In this document: positions 8,199 to 16,982 of the stretch, piece by piece
Layout of the letters: every line of letters starts with the position of its first letter
Position numbering within the stretch: position 1 is the stretch's first letter
Assembly (NCBI RefSeq): GCF_016703145.1
Contig: NZ_JADJCO010000005.1
Coordinates: 992,001-1,056,000, forward strand
Length of the DNA: 64,000 nucleotides
Direction: 5' to 3'
Source of the DNA: Ottowia sp.
GTDB taxonomy: Bacteria; Pseudomonadota; Gammaproteobacteria; Burkholderiales; Burkholderiaceae_C
Position numbers and translations under genes: made by a program
Notes under the pieces: generated by a model
What the model was told of the DNA's origin: nothing
Database searches by the model: none
Seen by the model: only the letters and a program-made list of their open reading frames with translations

Positions 8199-9669
8199 GG
8201 GCCTGTCTGAATTTTTGTGTTCGAGGCGGTTGGTTGATCTGCTCTCGATTGATTTCTCTTCTGTCTTCAGGCCCCTGCCAGGCCGCCGGAGGCGCCCCGG
8301 TTGAGCCATGTATTCATGGTTCAACCTCCTTGCTGCTGGCGCCATGGGTCGGCTGCGTGAAGCGATCTTCGTGGAGTATCGCGAACTGGTTCATCGCCTC
8401 CTTCCAATCCTTGGCTGCCCGTCCCCAGTCGGCCGTTATGTTGCGCAGCGCCAGCCAGATCAGCTTGGAGGCCGCATCGTCACTGGGGAAGTGTCCCCGT
8501 GTCTTGATGATCTTGCGCAGTCGCGCGTTGATGCTCTCGATGGCGTTGGTCGTGTAGATCACCCGGCGGATGGACGGTGGAAATGCAAAGAACGGAATCA
8601 CCCGGTCCCACGCCCGACGCCAGGCCGCCACCACGGTGGGGAACTTGACGCCCCACGGGCCTTGAGCGAAGGCGTCGAGTTCGGCCTCGGCCGCCTCTGC
8701 GCTGGCGGCCGTGTAGATCGGCCTGATGGCCGCCGCCAGCAGCTTGCGATCCTTCCAACTGGCGTAGTCCAGGGAGTTGCGAATCAGGTGCACGATGCAC
8801 GTCTGCAGCGTGGTGGCCGGGTACACCGCCGCCAGCGCTTCGGGCATGCCCTTCAAGCCGTCGGTGACGGCAATGAGGATGTCATTGACGCCGCGGGTCT
8901 TCAAGTCGTTGAACACCTTCATCCAGAACTTGGCGCCTTCGGTGCCCTCGATCCACAAGCCCAGGATGTCGCGCGTGCCATCGGGCAGCACGCCCAGGGC
9001 CAGGTAGATGGCCTTGTTGCGCACCACCGCGTCTTCCTTGATCTTCACGCGCAAGGCGTCGAAGAAGACCACCGGGTACATCGGCTCCAGCGGGCGCGCC
9101 TGCCAGGCGGTGACCTCGGCCATGACGGCGTCGGTGACCGAACTGATGAACTCGGGCGACACCTCCACGCCGTAGCTCTCCAGCAGGAAGCCCTGGATCT
9201 CGCGCATGGTCAGGCCGCGCGCGTACATGGCCACGATCTTGTCGTCGAAGCCGGTGAAGCGGCGTTCGTGCAGGGATGAGCACCGGCTCGAAGGAGCCGG
9301 CGCGGTCGCGCGGGACTTCGATGCGCAGCGGCCCATCGTCGGTCAGCACGGTCTTGGCGCTGCGGCCGTTGCGCTGGTTGGCAGTGCCGGCCTCGGGCTT
9401 GCTCGCGCCATTCGGGTAGCCCAAATGGTGCGACATCTCGGCACCCAGGGCGCGCTCGATCAACGCCTTCTTGAATGCCACCGTCGCCGCGTTCACGGCA
9501 TCGCCGGTCATGGGCCCCGAGACGAACTGGTCAATCAGCTCCTTCGGGATCGACGGCAGCGCCGCCATCTTGGCGGCGATCGCCGCGTTCTTCATCTTCG
9601 TCTTGCTCGTCGGCATACATGTTCCTGGTCGTCATGCTATGCCTCGAACACAAAATTCAGGACAGGCTC
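8199..9669 (-). mobile_element. IS256-family insertion sequence with terminal inverted repeats
   Basis: A 1471-bp element bounded by ~29-bp imperfect inverted repeats. The left end reads GGGCCTGTCTGAATTTTTGT and continues to CGAGGC; the right end, reverse-complemented, reads GAGCCTGTCCTGAATTTTGT and continues to CGAGGC. It is flanked by an 8-bp direct repeat CGCGGCAA (8191-8198 and 9670-9677), the target-duplication size usual for IS256. Its single transposase gene is frameshifted. The flanks belong to unrelated genes (IS3 on the left, a phage gene on the right). Confidence 0.8.
8314..9616 (-). pseudogene. IS256-family transposase, frameshifted
   Basis: Two overlapping frames together give a complete Transposase_mut (PF00872) protein of about 430 residues. 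The N-terminal part (MPTSKTKMKNAA to SFEPVLIP) is in one frame, the rest (HERRFTGFDDKIVAMYARGL onward) in another; the shift lies near 9270-9285 where the family reads LIPKHERRF. Catalytic residues are present: FDALRVKI (D), VTDGLKGMPEAL (D) and TTNAIESINARLRK (E). The indel probably inactivates this copy, unless it is a sequencing error. Confidence 0.85.
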
Positions 9670-10672
9670 CGCGGCAATGCCGTGCGCCATCCGCTGCATC
9701 ATCCGCAGCTCCGTGGCGTGGATGACGCCCTTGGGCGCCCCCTCCTGCTCCAGCTCACGGATGCGTTCGCGCATATCCTTCACCTGTTTCTGCGCCGCGC
9801 GCGCGACAAGGGCCAGCCGGGCCTGGGGGTGCTCGCGGGTGTAGTCGTTGGCCTCGGCCGCCTTGCCCTCCAGCCGCAGACCCTTGGCCTGCTCGGCATG
9901 GCGCGCCACCTCGTCCAGGCGGCGGTAGAACGCCGACTGCCTGGCGCTCGGGCTGTCCGCATTGCCATGGAAGCGCCCCAGCACCGGTATTTTTGTGCGC
10001 CGGCACATCTTTGCCCTGCGCCACGCCCACCACCGTTTGCTGCAGCTTCGACGCCTCGCGCCCCACCCCGCCCGTCACCTGGCCCACCAGGTAGTCGATC
10101 TGGTCCGGCGTGGGCGAGAACGCCCCGCGCACGTGCCGCGTGCCGCCGCTCAGGTAGTTGATGGCCTCCGACATCCACAGCGCCGGCAGCGATGCCGTGT
10201 CGCGCGCCAGCGCATGCCCCGGCGTCAGCTTGTTGAACGACTCCTTGGCGATGGCCCGGCCGGCAAAGTCCTTGTTCTCGGCCAGCGCCGCGAACGGGTC
10301 CAGCACCGTGGGCGCCAGCGACTGCATGCTCAGCCCCGCGTTGCCCATCGGGTTGAACGTGTCGCTGAACAGGCTCAGCAGCTTCACCACATGCTCGGCC
10401 GGCTTGTCGAAACCGCCCAGCGCGAACTCCACCGGAATGCGCCCCAGGTTCGGCAGCACATGAAAGCCCAGCGGCATCGGAATGGTGATGTACTTCTTGC
10501 CCCCGGTCGGGATCACCAGGTTGCGCTCGCGGATAAAGTCCGGCGGCTCCTCATCGTCAAACCCGGCCGCCGCCAGCATCAGCGCCTGCGCGCCGCCCAG
10601 CAGCACGCCGCCGGCCACGATCTTCTGGCCCACGGCCGACAGACGCAGCGTCTTGGGCTTGCCCGGCTCCAT
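9670..10672 (-). pseudogene. Phage large polyvalent protein, C-terminal LPD38-like region, truncated and frameshifted
   Basis: The minus strand encodes MEPGKPKTLRLSAVGQKIVA, a hydrophobic stretch GGVLLGGAQALMLAAAGFDD, IPMPLGFHVLPNLGRIPVEF and SPTPDQIDYLVGQVTGGVGR, typical of the C-terminal LPD38-like part of very large phage or conjugative-element proteins. A frameshift near 9985 (KDVPAHK then IPVLGRFHGN in another frame) separates it from the final helical part NDYTREHPQARLALVARAAQ. The N-terminal thousands of residues are absent and the C-terminus runs into the IS256 end. Orphan remnant. Confidence 0.65.
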
Positions 10673-10840
10673 GTCGAACAGTGTCTGGCTTCATCTGCAA
10701 TATCGCCCCCCACCAGGGCGCGCATTTCTGCATCGTCCAAGTATTCGCTACGCTTGCCATTGTCGTCTTCGACAACCCATTGGCGATCATGGTCTCAAAG
10801 CATTCGGGCAGGCATTTGCGCAATACTTGATCGGCGTGCA
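10673..10840 (-). pseudogene. Unidentified coding remnant upstream of the LPD38 fragment
   Basis: Two frames look coding in turn: MHADQVLRKCLPECFET, then after a shift HDRQWVVEDDNGKRSEYLDD and AEMRALVGGDIADEA. No family is recognised with confidence. It may be a separate small phage gene or an IS piece; it is broken and joins the LPD38 remnant without a start. Confidence 0.3.
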
Positions 10841-10964
10841 TGGTTCCCCGCAGTCTTCGTTGGTTTGGTCACCGTGAAGAGTGCTCCATGCACGCGCCTT
10901 TGTGTCGGCTACCCGCGCAGCGCGTTGCATGCCGCAGGGCTGGGAAATTCGTGGGGATACCTCA

Positions 10965-11255
10965 GTGGCAGAGGCCGATACCACGCGCAGGCAGCTTGTG
11001 GCCGCGTTCCCGCCGGGCAAGGGATTCGCCGTTGGCAAGGTGCTCAAGGCCAAGGACTTCGTGGCCGAGCGCGACAGCGTGGGGCGCGGTTTCATGGAAC
11101 AGCTCTACGGCGTGCTGGACAAGCAGGGCATGGATGCGAGGCAGCGCGCCGAGCTGGAGGACGCGCTGGGCCAACTCTACCTGTCGTCGCTGCCCGATCT
11201 GTCCTGGGTCAAGCATGGCATCCACCGCAAGGGCACGCCGGGCTTCGAAACATGA
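10965..11255 (+). pseudogene. Internal fragment of a phage large polyvalent protein
   Basis: About 96 residues including TTRRQLVAAFPPGKGFAVGK and PDLSWVKHGIHRKGTPGF. The HRKGTPGF block is recurrent in giant phage polyvalent proteins, where it is followed by SQDARRA; here it stops after GFET. It is oriented opposite to the LPD38 fragment, so the two pieces, perhaps from one ancestral gene, have been inverted relative to each other. No start codon or ribosome site is convincing. Confidence 0.5.
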
Positions 11256-11483
11256 AACCACGTCTTTGCGCCCAGGGCGGCGTTGCAAATCCTCGCGATA
11301 CCGGGCGGTATCGCCGCGGTTTGCGCCTTGCCCTGAACGCAAATCCTTCGGTTTCATTTCGTTCCGATATCTCCGTGCCGGCGTACTAGGTGTCTCACGG
11401 ACCCCACAGGCCTTGACAATCCACTGGGGCCAAATCCGGTTTACCCCTGGGTTTACCCCTTAGCCCAAAACGCTCTCGGACAA

Positions 11484-11520
11484 AGAAAAACGGGTTACGG
11501 CATTTCTGCTGTAACCCGTT
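11484..11520 (-). terminator. Terminator downstream of tRNA-Pro
   Basis: Minus strand: AACGGGTTAC pairs with GTAACCCGTT around a 12-nt loop, then TTTCTTT. It lies about 20 bp past the tRNA-Pro 3' end. Confidence 0.8.
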
Positions 11521-11538
11521 GATTTTATTGAGAAAAAA

Positions 11539-11615
11539 TGGTCGGCGTGGCGGGATTCGAACTCGCGACCCCTTGCACCCCATGCAAGTGCGCTACCAGG
11601 CTGCGCTACACGCCG
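11539..11615 (-). tRNA. tRNA-Pro (GGG anticodon)
   Basis: Minus-strand cloverleaf: acceptor CGGCGTG pairing with CACGCCG, D-arm AGCGCAGCCTGGTAGCGC, anticodon arm CTTGCATGGGGTGCAAG with GGG, T-arm GCGAGTTCGAATCCCGC, discriminator A and encoded CCA. It sits 12 bp downstream of the MerR-like gene and is the right-hand boundary of the mobile-DNA zone. Confidence 0.95.
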
Positions 11616-11627
11616 ACAAGCCTGTCA

Positions 11628-12098
11628 TTATAGCGTCTCCAGATCGAGCCAAGGAGGTACGGTGAGCATGTCGCGAATTTCCTTCAGTTCGCGCTCGACT
11701 TCCCTGATCTGCTCTGGCAGAGGATCGCCCTCGAAAAACACGCCATCGGCACAGTCGCCGGACAGGGCTTCGTCCCCATGGATCTGTTCGGAGCCAGCCG
11801 GCAAAGATTCGTTCATGCCGGGCCGGCCGCGCTCGTGCTGGACCAATTCCTGCAGCTTGCCGCGCGCACCGCTGATGGTGAAACCCTGGTCGTACAGCAG
11901 ATCGCGGATGCGGCGAATCATCAACACCTCGTGGTGCTGGTAGTAGCGCCGATTGCCGCGGCGCTTCATCGGCCTAAGCTGGGTGAACTCCTGCTCCCAA
12001 TAGCGCAGCACGTGCGGCTTGACACCGCACAGTTCGCCGACCTCACCGATGGTGAAGTAGCGCTTGGCTGGTATGGGGGGGAGAGTCTTCTCCGTCAC
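11628..12098 (-). CDS. MerR family transcriptional regulator (MlrA-type)
   Basis: 156 residues with an N-terminal MerR helix-turn-helix: YFTIGEVGELCGVKPHVLRY, WEQEFTQLRPMKRRGNRRYY and a helix MIRRIRDLLYDQGFTISGAR. No metal-binding cysteines are visible, so it is not a metal sensor. It is the last gene of the leftward phe/ihf cluster, 118 bp after ihfA, a placement conserved in Burkholderiales. The acidic C-terminus ends about 30 bp before the tRNA-Pro acceptor stem. Effector and targets are unknown. Confidence 0.9.
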   Translation of the reverse strand: MTEKTLPPIPAKRYFTIGEVGELCGVKPHVLRYWEQEFTQLRPMKRRGNRRYYQHHEVLMIRRIRDLLYDQGFTISGARGKLQELVQHERGRPGMNESLPAGSEQIHGDEALSGDCADGVFFEGDPLPEQIREVERELKEIRDMLTVPPWLDLETL

Positions 12099-12216
12099 GG
12101 TCCAACGCCTCCGGCAACAAGCGTTCGAGGTTAGCGCAAGTCATCGCTTGCCACCATGCCGCCCCGCGCGAATCCGCGCGTGAGCAGACAATAACCGGAA
12201 AAATTTGGAAGTTTAC

Positions 12217-12588
12217 CTACTCCGGCGCCTCATCGGCGCCACCGATGTCCGCCTCGCCCTGAACCTGCTCCTTCAGTTTTTGGCTGGCATGGAAGGTGAC
12301 CACGCGGCGTGCGGCAATGGGAATCATCTCGCCCGTGCGCGGGTTGCGGCCCGGCCGCGGCGCCTTGATCCGCATCTGGAAGTTGCCGAAGCCGGACAGC
12401 TTGACCTCCTCGCCCGCAATCAGCCGCTCCCCCATCAGATCGAAGAACGCATCGATCATGTCCTTGGATTCGCGCTTGTTGAGGCCAATCTGCTCGAACA
12501 GCATGTCGGCCAACTGCGCCTTGGTCAGCGCCGCCGTCTCCAGGCTGTCGACGGCCAGCATCGAGAAATCGAGTGAGTCGTGCGCCAT
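12217..12588 (-). CDS. ihfA: Integration host factor subunit alpha
   Basis: 123 residues: ALTKAQLADMLFEQIGLNKR, KLSGFGNFQMRIKAPRPGRN and PRTGEMIPIAARRVVTFHAS are the IHF/HU fold with the DNA-intercalating GRNPRTGE arm. IHF-alpha pairs with IHF-beta to bend DNA. The gene follows pheT, 20 bp downstream, as in many proteobacteria. The first ~14 residues extend beyond the canonical start; an internal ATG (MLAVDS) 9 codons later is an alternative. The acidic tail (EADIGGADEAPE) is longer than in E. coli. Confidence 0.92.
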   Translation of the reverse strand: MAHDSLDFSMLAVDSLETAALTKAQLADMLFEQIGLNKRESKDMIDAFFDLMGERLIAGEEVKLSGFGNFQMRIKAPRPGRNPRTGEMIPIAARRVVTFHASQKLKEQVQGEADIGGADEAPE

Positions 12589-12608
12589 GCCGATGTCTCC
12601 AGTCGCCT

Positions 12609-15044
12609 TCAACCACGCAGCCGCGCACCCAGGTCGCCCTGCAAGCGCTCCACCACCGCCTTGACCGCTGCATCGATGCGCTCGTCGGTCAAGGTCTCGC
12701 CCTCGCTGCCCAGCACCAGCCGCACCGCCAGGCTCTTCTCGCCGGCGGCCATGCCAGCCGCGTGCTCGGCGCCGGCCTTGGGCCGGTAGATGTCGAACAG
12801 CGCGGCACCTCTCAGCAGCTCGCTGGTGGACGCGGCACGCACCGCTTGCATCAGTTGCGCGTGCGTGACACCTTCCTTCACCACGACGGCGATGTCGCGC
12901 TCGGCCGGCTGCTGGCGCGATACCGTTCGCGCCGCCGGCAGCGTGCGTTGCAGCACGGCATCCAGCGCCAGCTCGAACATCACCGGCGCATGGGGCCATT
13001 CCCAGGCCTGGCGCCAACGTGGATGCAACTCGCCGACGAACCCGATGGCGCGTCCATCCAGCACCACCCGGGCACAGCGGCCAGGGTGCAGCGCGGGGTG
13101 TTCGGCGCGCTCGAACACCGCCTGACGCGGGCCGAGCAAGGCTTCCACGTCGCCCTTGATGTCGTAGAAATCAGCGGGGCCCTGGTGGCCTTCCCAACCC
13201 TGGCGGCTGGCCGGCCCATAGCTGATGCCGGCCACATGCAGGGGCTGATCCACACCCTGCACGCTGGTGTCCGTGGTTTTCACCGAGGCATCGCGCAGAA
13301 ACACGCGCCCGATCTCGAAGACGCGCACGCGGCTCGCACGGCGATCCGTGTTGTGCTTCACAATCTGTAGCAAAGAGCCCAGAAGGGACGAGCGCATCAC
13401 GCTCATCTGGCTCGCGATCGGATTCAGCAGGCGCACCGGGTCGGTGTTGCCGGCGAGATCGCGCTCCCAGCCCTCCTCGACGAAGCTGAAGTTGATGGTT
13501 TCCAGGTAGCCCAGCACTGCCAGCGCACGGCGCACGTCGAAGGGGCTGCGGCGCGATTCGGAGGGCACGCGCGGCACGATGGGCGCGAGCGGCGCGGTCT
13601 CGGGCAACTGCTGGTAGCCGGTGATGCGCGCCACCTCCTCGATCAGGTCTTCCTCGATGCGCAGATCGAAGCGGTAGGCCGGCGGCACGACGGTGAGGGT
13701 GCCCCCGCCTTCCGTGAAGGCCAGCCCCAGCCGACGGAAGACCTGGGCGCACTGCGCCTGCGTGAGGGGCATGCCGATGACCTTGGCCGCGCGCGCCACG
13801 CGCAGCGTGACGGGTGTCGGCGCGGGCAGGTTGGGCTGCTGATCGTCGATGGGGCCGCACACGGTCTGCGGCGTGCCGCAGATGTCGAGGATGAGCCGGC
13901 TGATGCGCTCGATGTGGGCGGCCGTCAGGTCGGGATCGACGCCGCGTTCGAACCGATGGCCGGCGTCGGTGGCGAAGTTGTAGCGGCGCGATCGGCCCGC
14001 CACGGCGTCGGGCCACCAGAAGGCGGCTTCGACGTAGACGTTCTGCGTGTCGTCCGATACCGCGGTGGCGTCGCCGCCCATGATGCCGGCCAGCGACTCG
14101 ACCTCGCGCTCGTCGGCGATCACGCCGACGGTTTCGTCCAGGGTCACGGTGTTGCCGTTCAGCAGCGTGAGCTGCTCGCCGGCGCGGCCCCAACGGATTT
14201 GAAGGCCACCGTGAATCTTGTCCAGGTCGAAGATGTGCGTGGGCCGGCCGTACTCGAACATCACGTAGTTGGAGATGTCCACCAGCGCCGTCACGCTGCG
14301 CTGGCCGCAGCGCGCCAGGCGATCGACCATCCAGGCCGGCGTGGCGGCGCGCGTGTTCACGTGGCGGATGACGCGGCCCGAGAAGCGTCCGCACAGATCG
14401 GGCGCGCTCACCTTCACAGGCAGCACGTCGGACACACCGGCGGCCACGGGCGGGTGCGCGGGCGTGACGAGCGGCGCGCCCGTGAGCGCCGACACTTCGC
14501 GTGCGATGCCGTACACGCTGAGCCCATGGCCCAGGTTGGGCGTGAGCTTGAGCGTGAACACCGTGTCGTCCAGGTCCAGCGCGACGCGGATGTCCTGCCC
14601 CGGCGACAGCTCGGACGGCAGTTCGAGCAAGCCGCTGTGGTCATCGGCCAAGCCCAGTTCGCGCGCCGAGCACAGCATGCCCTGGCTCTCGACGCCGCGC
14701 AGCTTGCCCAGCTTGATGACGAACGGATTGCCATCGTCGCCCGGCGGCAGTTCGGCGCCCAACAGCGCGCACGGCACCTTGATGCCCGCGCGCGCGTTCG
14801 GCGCGCCGCAGACGATGTTCAGCAGCGCGCCCTGCCCCACGTCCACCTGGCACACGCGCAGGCGGTCGGCGTTGGGGTGCGGCTCGGCGTGCTTGATCTC
14901 GCCCACCACCACCTGGGTGAAGGGCGGCGCGACGGGGCGCAGCTCCTCCACCTCGAAGCCGCCCATGGTCAGGGTGTCGGCCAATTGCCGGGTGGACAGG
15001 GGCGGGTTGCAGAACTCGCGCAGCCAGGATTCAGGAAACTGCAT
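12609..15044 (-). CDS. pheT: Phenylalanine--tRNA ligase beta subunit
   Basis: An 811-residue PheT of normal length, start MQFPESWLREFCNPPLSTRQ. Domains in order: tRNA-binding domain (about 40-150, PNADRLRVCQVDVG), B3/4 editing domain (about 210-390, with PTHIFDLDKI), B5 (about 410-480), catalytic-like core (IEEDLIEEVARITGY onward) and the C-terminal FDX-ACB anticodon domain (PAERDIAVVVKEGVTHAQLM). The alpha2-beta2 enzyme charges tRNA-Phe and edits Tyr-tRNA-Phe. It is 12 bp downstream of pheS. Confidence 0.97.
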   Translation of the reverse strand: MQFPESWLREFCNPPLSTRQLADTLTMGGFEVEELRPVAPPFTQVVVGEIKHAEPHPNADRLRVCQVDVGQGALLNIVCGAPNARAGIKVPCALLGAELPPGDDGNPFVIKLGKLRGVESQGMLCSARELGLADDHSGLLELPSELSPGQDIRVALDLDDTVFTLKLTPNLGHGLSVYGIAREVSALTGAPLVTPAHPPVAAGVSDVLPVKVSAPDLCGRFSGRVIRHVNTRAATPAWMVDRLARCGQRSVTALVDISNYVMFEYGRPTHIFDLDKIHGGLQIRWGRAGEQLTLLNGNTVTLDETVGVIADEREVESLAGIMGGDATAVSDDTQNVYVEAAFWWPDAVAGRSRRYNFATDAGHRFERGVDPDLTAAHIERISRLILDICGTPQTVCGPIDDQQPNLPAPTPVTLRVARAAKVIGMPLTQAQCAQVFRRLGLAFTEGGGTLTVVPPAYRFDLRIEEDLIEEVARITGYQQLPETAPLAPIVPRVPSESRRSPFDVRRALAVLGYLETINFSFVEEGWERDLAGNTDPVRLLNPIASQMSVMRSSLLGSLLQIVKHNTDRRASRVRVFEIGRVFLRDASVKTTDTSVQGVDQPLHVAGISYGPASRQGWEGHQGPADFYDIKGDVEALLGPRQAVFERAEHPALHPGRCARVVLDGRAIGFVGELHPRWRQAWEWPHAPVMFELALDAVLQRTLPAARTVSRQQPAERDIAVVVKEGVTHAQLMQAVRAASTSELLRGAALFDIYRPKAGAEHAAGMAAGEKSLAVRLVLGSEGETLTDERIDAAVKAVVERLQGDLGARLRG

Positions 15045-15056
15045 GAAAACTCTCGA

Positions 15057-16127
15057 TCAACGGAACTGGCTGAGGAAGCGGATGTCGCCTTCGAAGAACA
15101 GGCGCAGGTCGTTCACGCCATAGCGCAGCATCGCCAGGCGGTCGATGCCGGAGCCGAAGGCGAAGCCGATGAAGCGCTCCGGGTCCAGCCCCATGTTGCG
15201 CACCACCTGCGGATGCACCTGGCCCGAGCCGGACACCTCCAGCCACCGGCCCGCCAGCAGGCCGGACTGGAACTGGATGTCGATTTCCGCGCTGGGCTCG
15301 GTGAAGGGGAAGTAGCTGGGCCTAAAGCGCAGGATCAGCTCGTCGGTCTCGAAAAATGCCTTGCAGAAATTCAGGTAGGTGACCTTCAGGTCCTTGAAGC
15401 TGACGTTCTCGCCCAGCCACAGCCCCTCGACCTGGTGGAACATGGGCGAGTGCGTGGCATCGTTGTCCACGCGGTAGGTGCGGCCCGGCGCGATGACGCG
15501 GATTTCGCTCATCTCGCCGCGCGCCAGCGCCTCGGCGTGTTTTTTGGCATGGGCCGTGGCATGGCGGATCTGCATCGGGCTGGTGTGCGTGCGCAGGCAG
15601 TAGGCCTGGCCCTGCTCGTCCTTCAGGTCGACGTAGAAGGTGTCCTGCATCGAGCGCGCCGGGTGGTTGGGCGGGTTGTTGAGGGCGGTAAAGTTGAACC
15701 AGTCGCTCTCGATCTCGGGGCCGTCGGCCACGTCGAAGCCCATGCTGCCGAAGATCTGCTCGATGCGCTCCCAGGCCAGCGAGATCGGGTGCAGCCCGCC
15801 GCCACCGCGCTGGCGGCCGGGCAGGGTCACGTCCAGCGCCTCGGCCTGCAGTTGGCGCGCCAGTTCGGCGTCGGCCAGCGCTTGCCGGCGTGCGCCCAAT
15901 GCCGCCTCGATGGCCTGCTTGGCCTGGTTGATGGCGGCGCCGCGCGACTTCTTCTCGTCGATGCTGAGCGCGCCCAGCCCCTTCATCAGCTCGGTCACGC
16001 GGCCGGCCTTGCCCAGAAAGAGCGCCTTGGCGTTCTCCAGATCGGCCGGGGTGGCGGCGCGCGCGAAGCTGTCGGCGGCGCTGGAGACCAGTTCGGAAAG
16101 GTCGCTGGTGACGGCGGATGCGTTCAT
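15057..16127 (-). CDS. pheS: Phenylalanine--tRNA ligase alpha subunit
   Basis: 356 residues. N-terminal coiled coil (ADLENAKALFLGKAGRVTEL) followed by the class II catalytic core: HPISLAWERIEQIFGSMGFD, motif 2 region RTHTSPMQIRHATAH, FHQVEGLWLGENVSFKDLK and motif 3 FGSGIDRLAMLRYGVNDLRL. It activates phenylalanine in the PheS2T2 enzyme. The gene starts 119 bp after rplT, and this spacer holds a terminator-like hairpin preceded by a Phe-rich frame, which suggests attenuation. Confidence 0.97.
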   Translation of the reverse strand: MNASAVTSDLSELVSSAADSFARAATPADLENAKALFLGKAGRVTELMKGLGALSIDEKKSRGAAINQAKQAIEAALGARRQALADAELARQLQAEALDVTLPGRQRGGGGLHPISLAWERIEQIFGSMGFDVADGPEIESDWFNFTALNNPPNHPARSMQDTFYVDLKDEQGQAYCLRTHTSPMQIRHATAHAKKHAEALARGEMSEIRVIAPGRTYRVDNDATHSPMFHQVEGLWLGENVSFKDLKVTYLNFCKAFFETDELILRFRPSYFPFTEPSAEIDIQFQSGLLAGRWLEVSGSGQVHPQVVRNMGLDPERFIGFAFGSGIDRLAMLRYGVNDLRLFFEGDIRFLSQFR

Positions 16128-16152
16128 CGGTGAAGCGGCGTGAAAGTCTGAA

Positions 16153-16218
16153 ATGAAAAAGGGATTGAAGCCAAATTGGCCTCAACCCCTTGAAGCACCT
16201 GCGCGAAACGCTATGAAA
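16153..16218 (-). promoter_or_regulatory. Candidate attenuator in the pheS leader
   Basis: Minus strand: GGGGTTGAGGCCA can pair, with two G.U wobbles, to TGGCTTCAATCCC, then TTTTTC, a terminator-like hairpin ending about 25 bp before pheS. Just upstream an open frame reads LFFIAFRAGASRG and stops at the stem base (16182), with three Phe codons in six. No good start codon is seen for a short leader peptide. The arrangement resembles the pheST attenuator of enterobacteria. Confidence 0.45.
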
Positions 16219-16246
16219 AACAGAGTATCGCGCGGTGGCGCCGGCC

Positions 16247-16603
16247 TCAGGCCAGCTTGGCCTTGGCCTGCTCCACGATGCCCGCGAAGGCGGTCTTGTC
16301 GTGCACGGCGATGTCGGCCAGGACCTTGCGGTCCAGGGTGATGCCGGCCTTGTTCATGCCATTGATGAACTGGCTGTAGGTGATCCCGCATTCACGCGCA
16401 GCGGCGTTGATGCGGGCGATCCACAGGCGGCGGAACACCCGCTTCTTGTTGCGGCGGTCGCGGTAGGCGTACTGCCCGGCCTTCATCACCGCCTGTTTGG
16501 CGATGCGGAAGACGTTCTTGCGGCGGCCGCGAAAACCCTTGGCCAGGGCCAGCACTTTCTTGTGACGAGCACGGGCGGTCACACCACGTTTGACGCGAGG
16601 CAT
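16247..16603 (-). CDS. rplT: 50S ribosomal protein L20
   Basis: 118 residues starting MPRVKRGVTARARHKKVLAL, with KGFRGRRKNVFRIAKQAVMK and YRDRRNKKRVFRRLWIARIN, the full basic L20 sequence. L20 binds 23S rRNA early in 50S assembly and represses the infC-rpmI-rplT operon in enterobacteria. It lies 26 bp downstream of rpmI. Confidence 0.98.
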   Translation of the reverse strand: MPRVKRGVTARARHKKVLALAKGFRGRRKNVFRIAKQAVMKAGQYAYRDRRNKKRVFRRLWIARINAAARECGITYSQFINGMNKAGITLDRKVLADIAVHDKTAFAGIVEQAKAKLA

Positions 16604-16629
16604 ATCAGTTCTCCTTGTCCGTCAGTTGA

Positions 16630-16833
16630 TCACAGGCCGGCGAAGGGCAGCATCTGCGCCATGTGACCGAGGTTGGTCTCATGCACATTCACCGCACCGC
16701 GCAGGTGGCGCTTGTTCTTGGTGGTCTTCTTGGTCAGGATGTGACGCTTGAAGGCTTGGCCGCGCTTGACGGTACCACCCGGACGGACGCGAAAACGCTT
16801 CTTCGCGCTGCTCTTGGACTTCATCTTGGGCAT
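16630..16833 (-). CDS. rpmI: 50S ribosomal protein L35
   Basis: 67 residues, MPKMKSKSSAKKRFRVRPGG and KRHILTKKTTKNKRHLRGAV: a complete, highly basic L35. It sits between infC and rplT with a 149-bp gap after infC, which could hold control structures of the operon. Confidence 0.98.
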   Translation of the reverse strand: MPKMKSKSSAKKRFRVRPGGTVKRGQAFKRHILTKKTTKNKRHLRGAVNVHETNLGHMAQMLPFAGL

Positions 16834-16982
16834 TTGACATGCTCCTTTTGATTGTGCTCGCGAGGCGTGCGCAAAACTGCTTTGCGCCCTTGGATGGGCC
16901 CCGAGCCACTTCTGGGTCGGCAGGCCTTACAGCCTGCCCGTTCGCCGGGCGAACCCGGCAAATGCTTCGATGGCCTTGCCGC

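Noticed and set aside
10881..11255. ATG at 10881 as start of a real gene
   Set aside because: The first ~28 residues have no coding character; the family similarity starts later and the protein is truncated.
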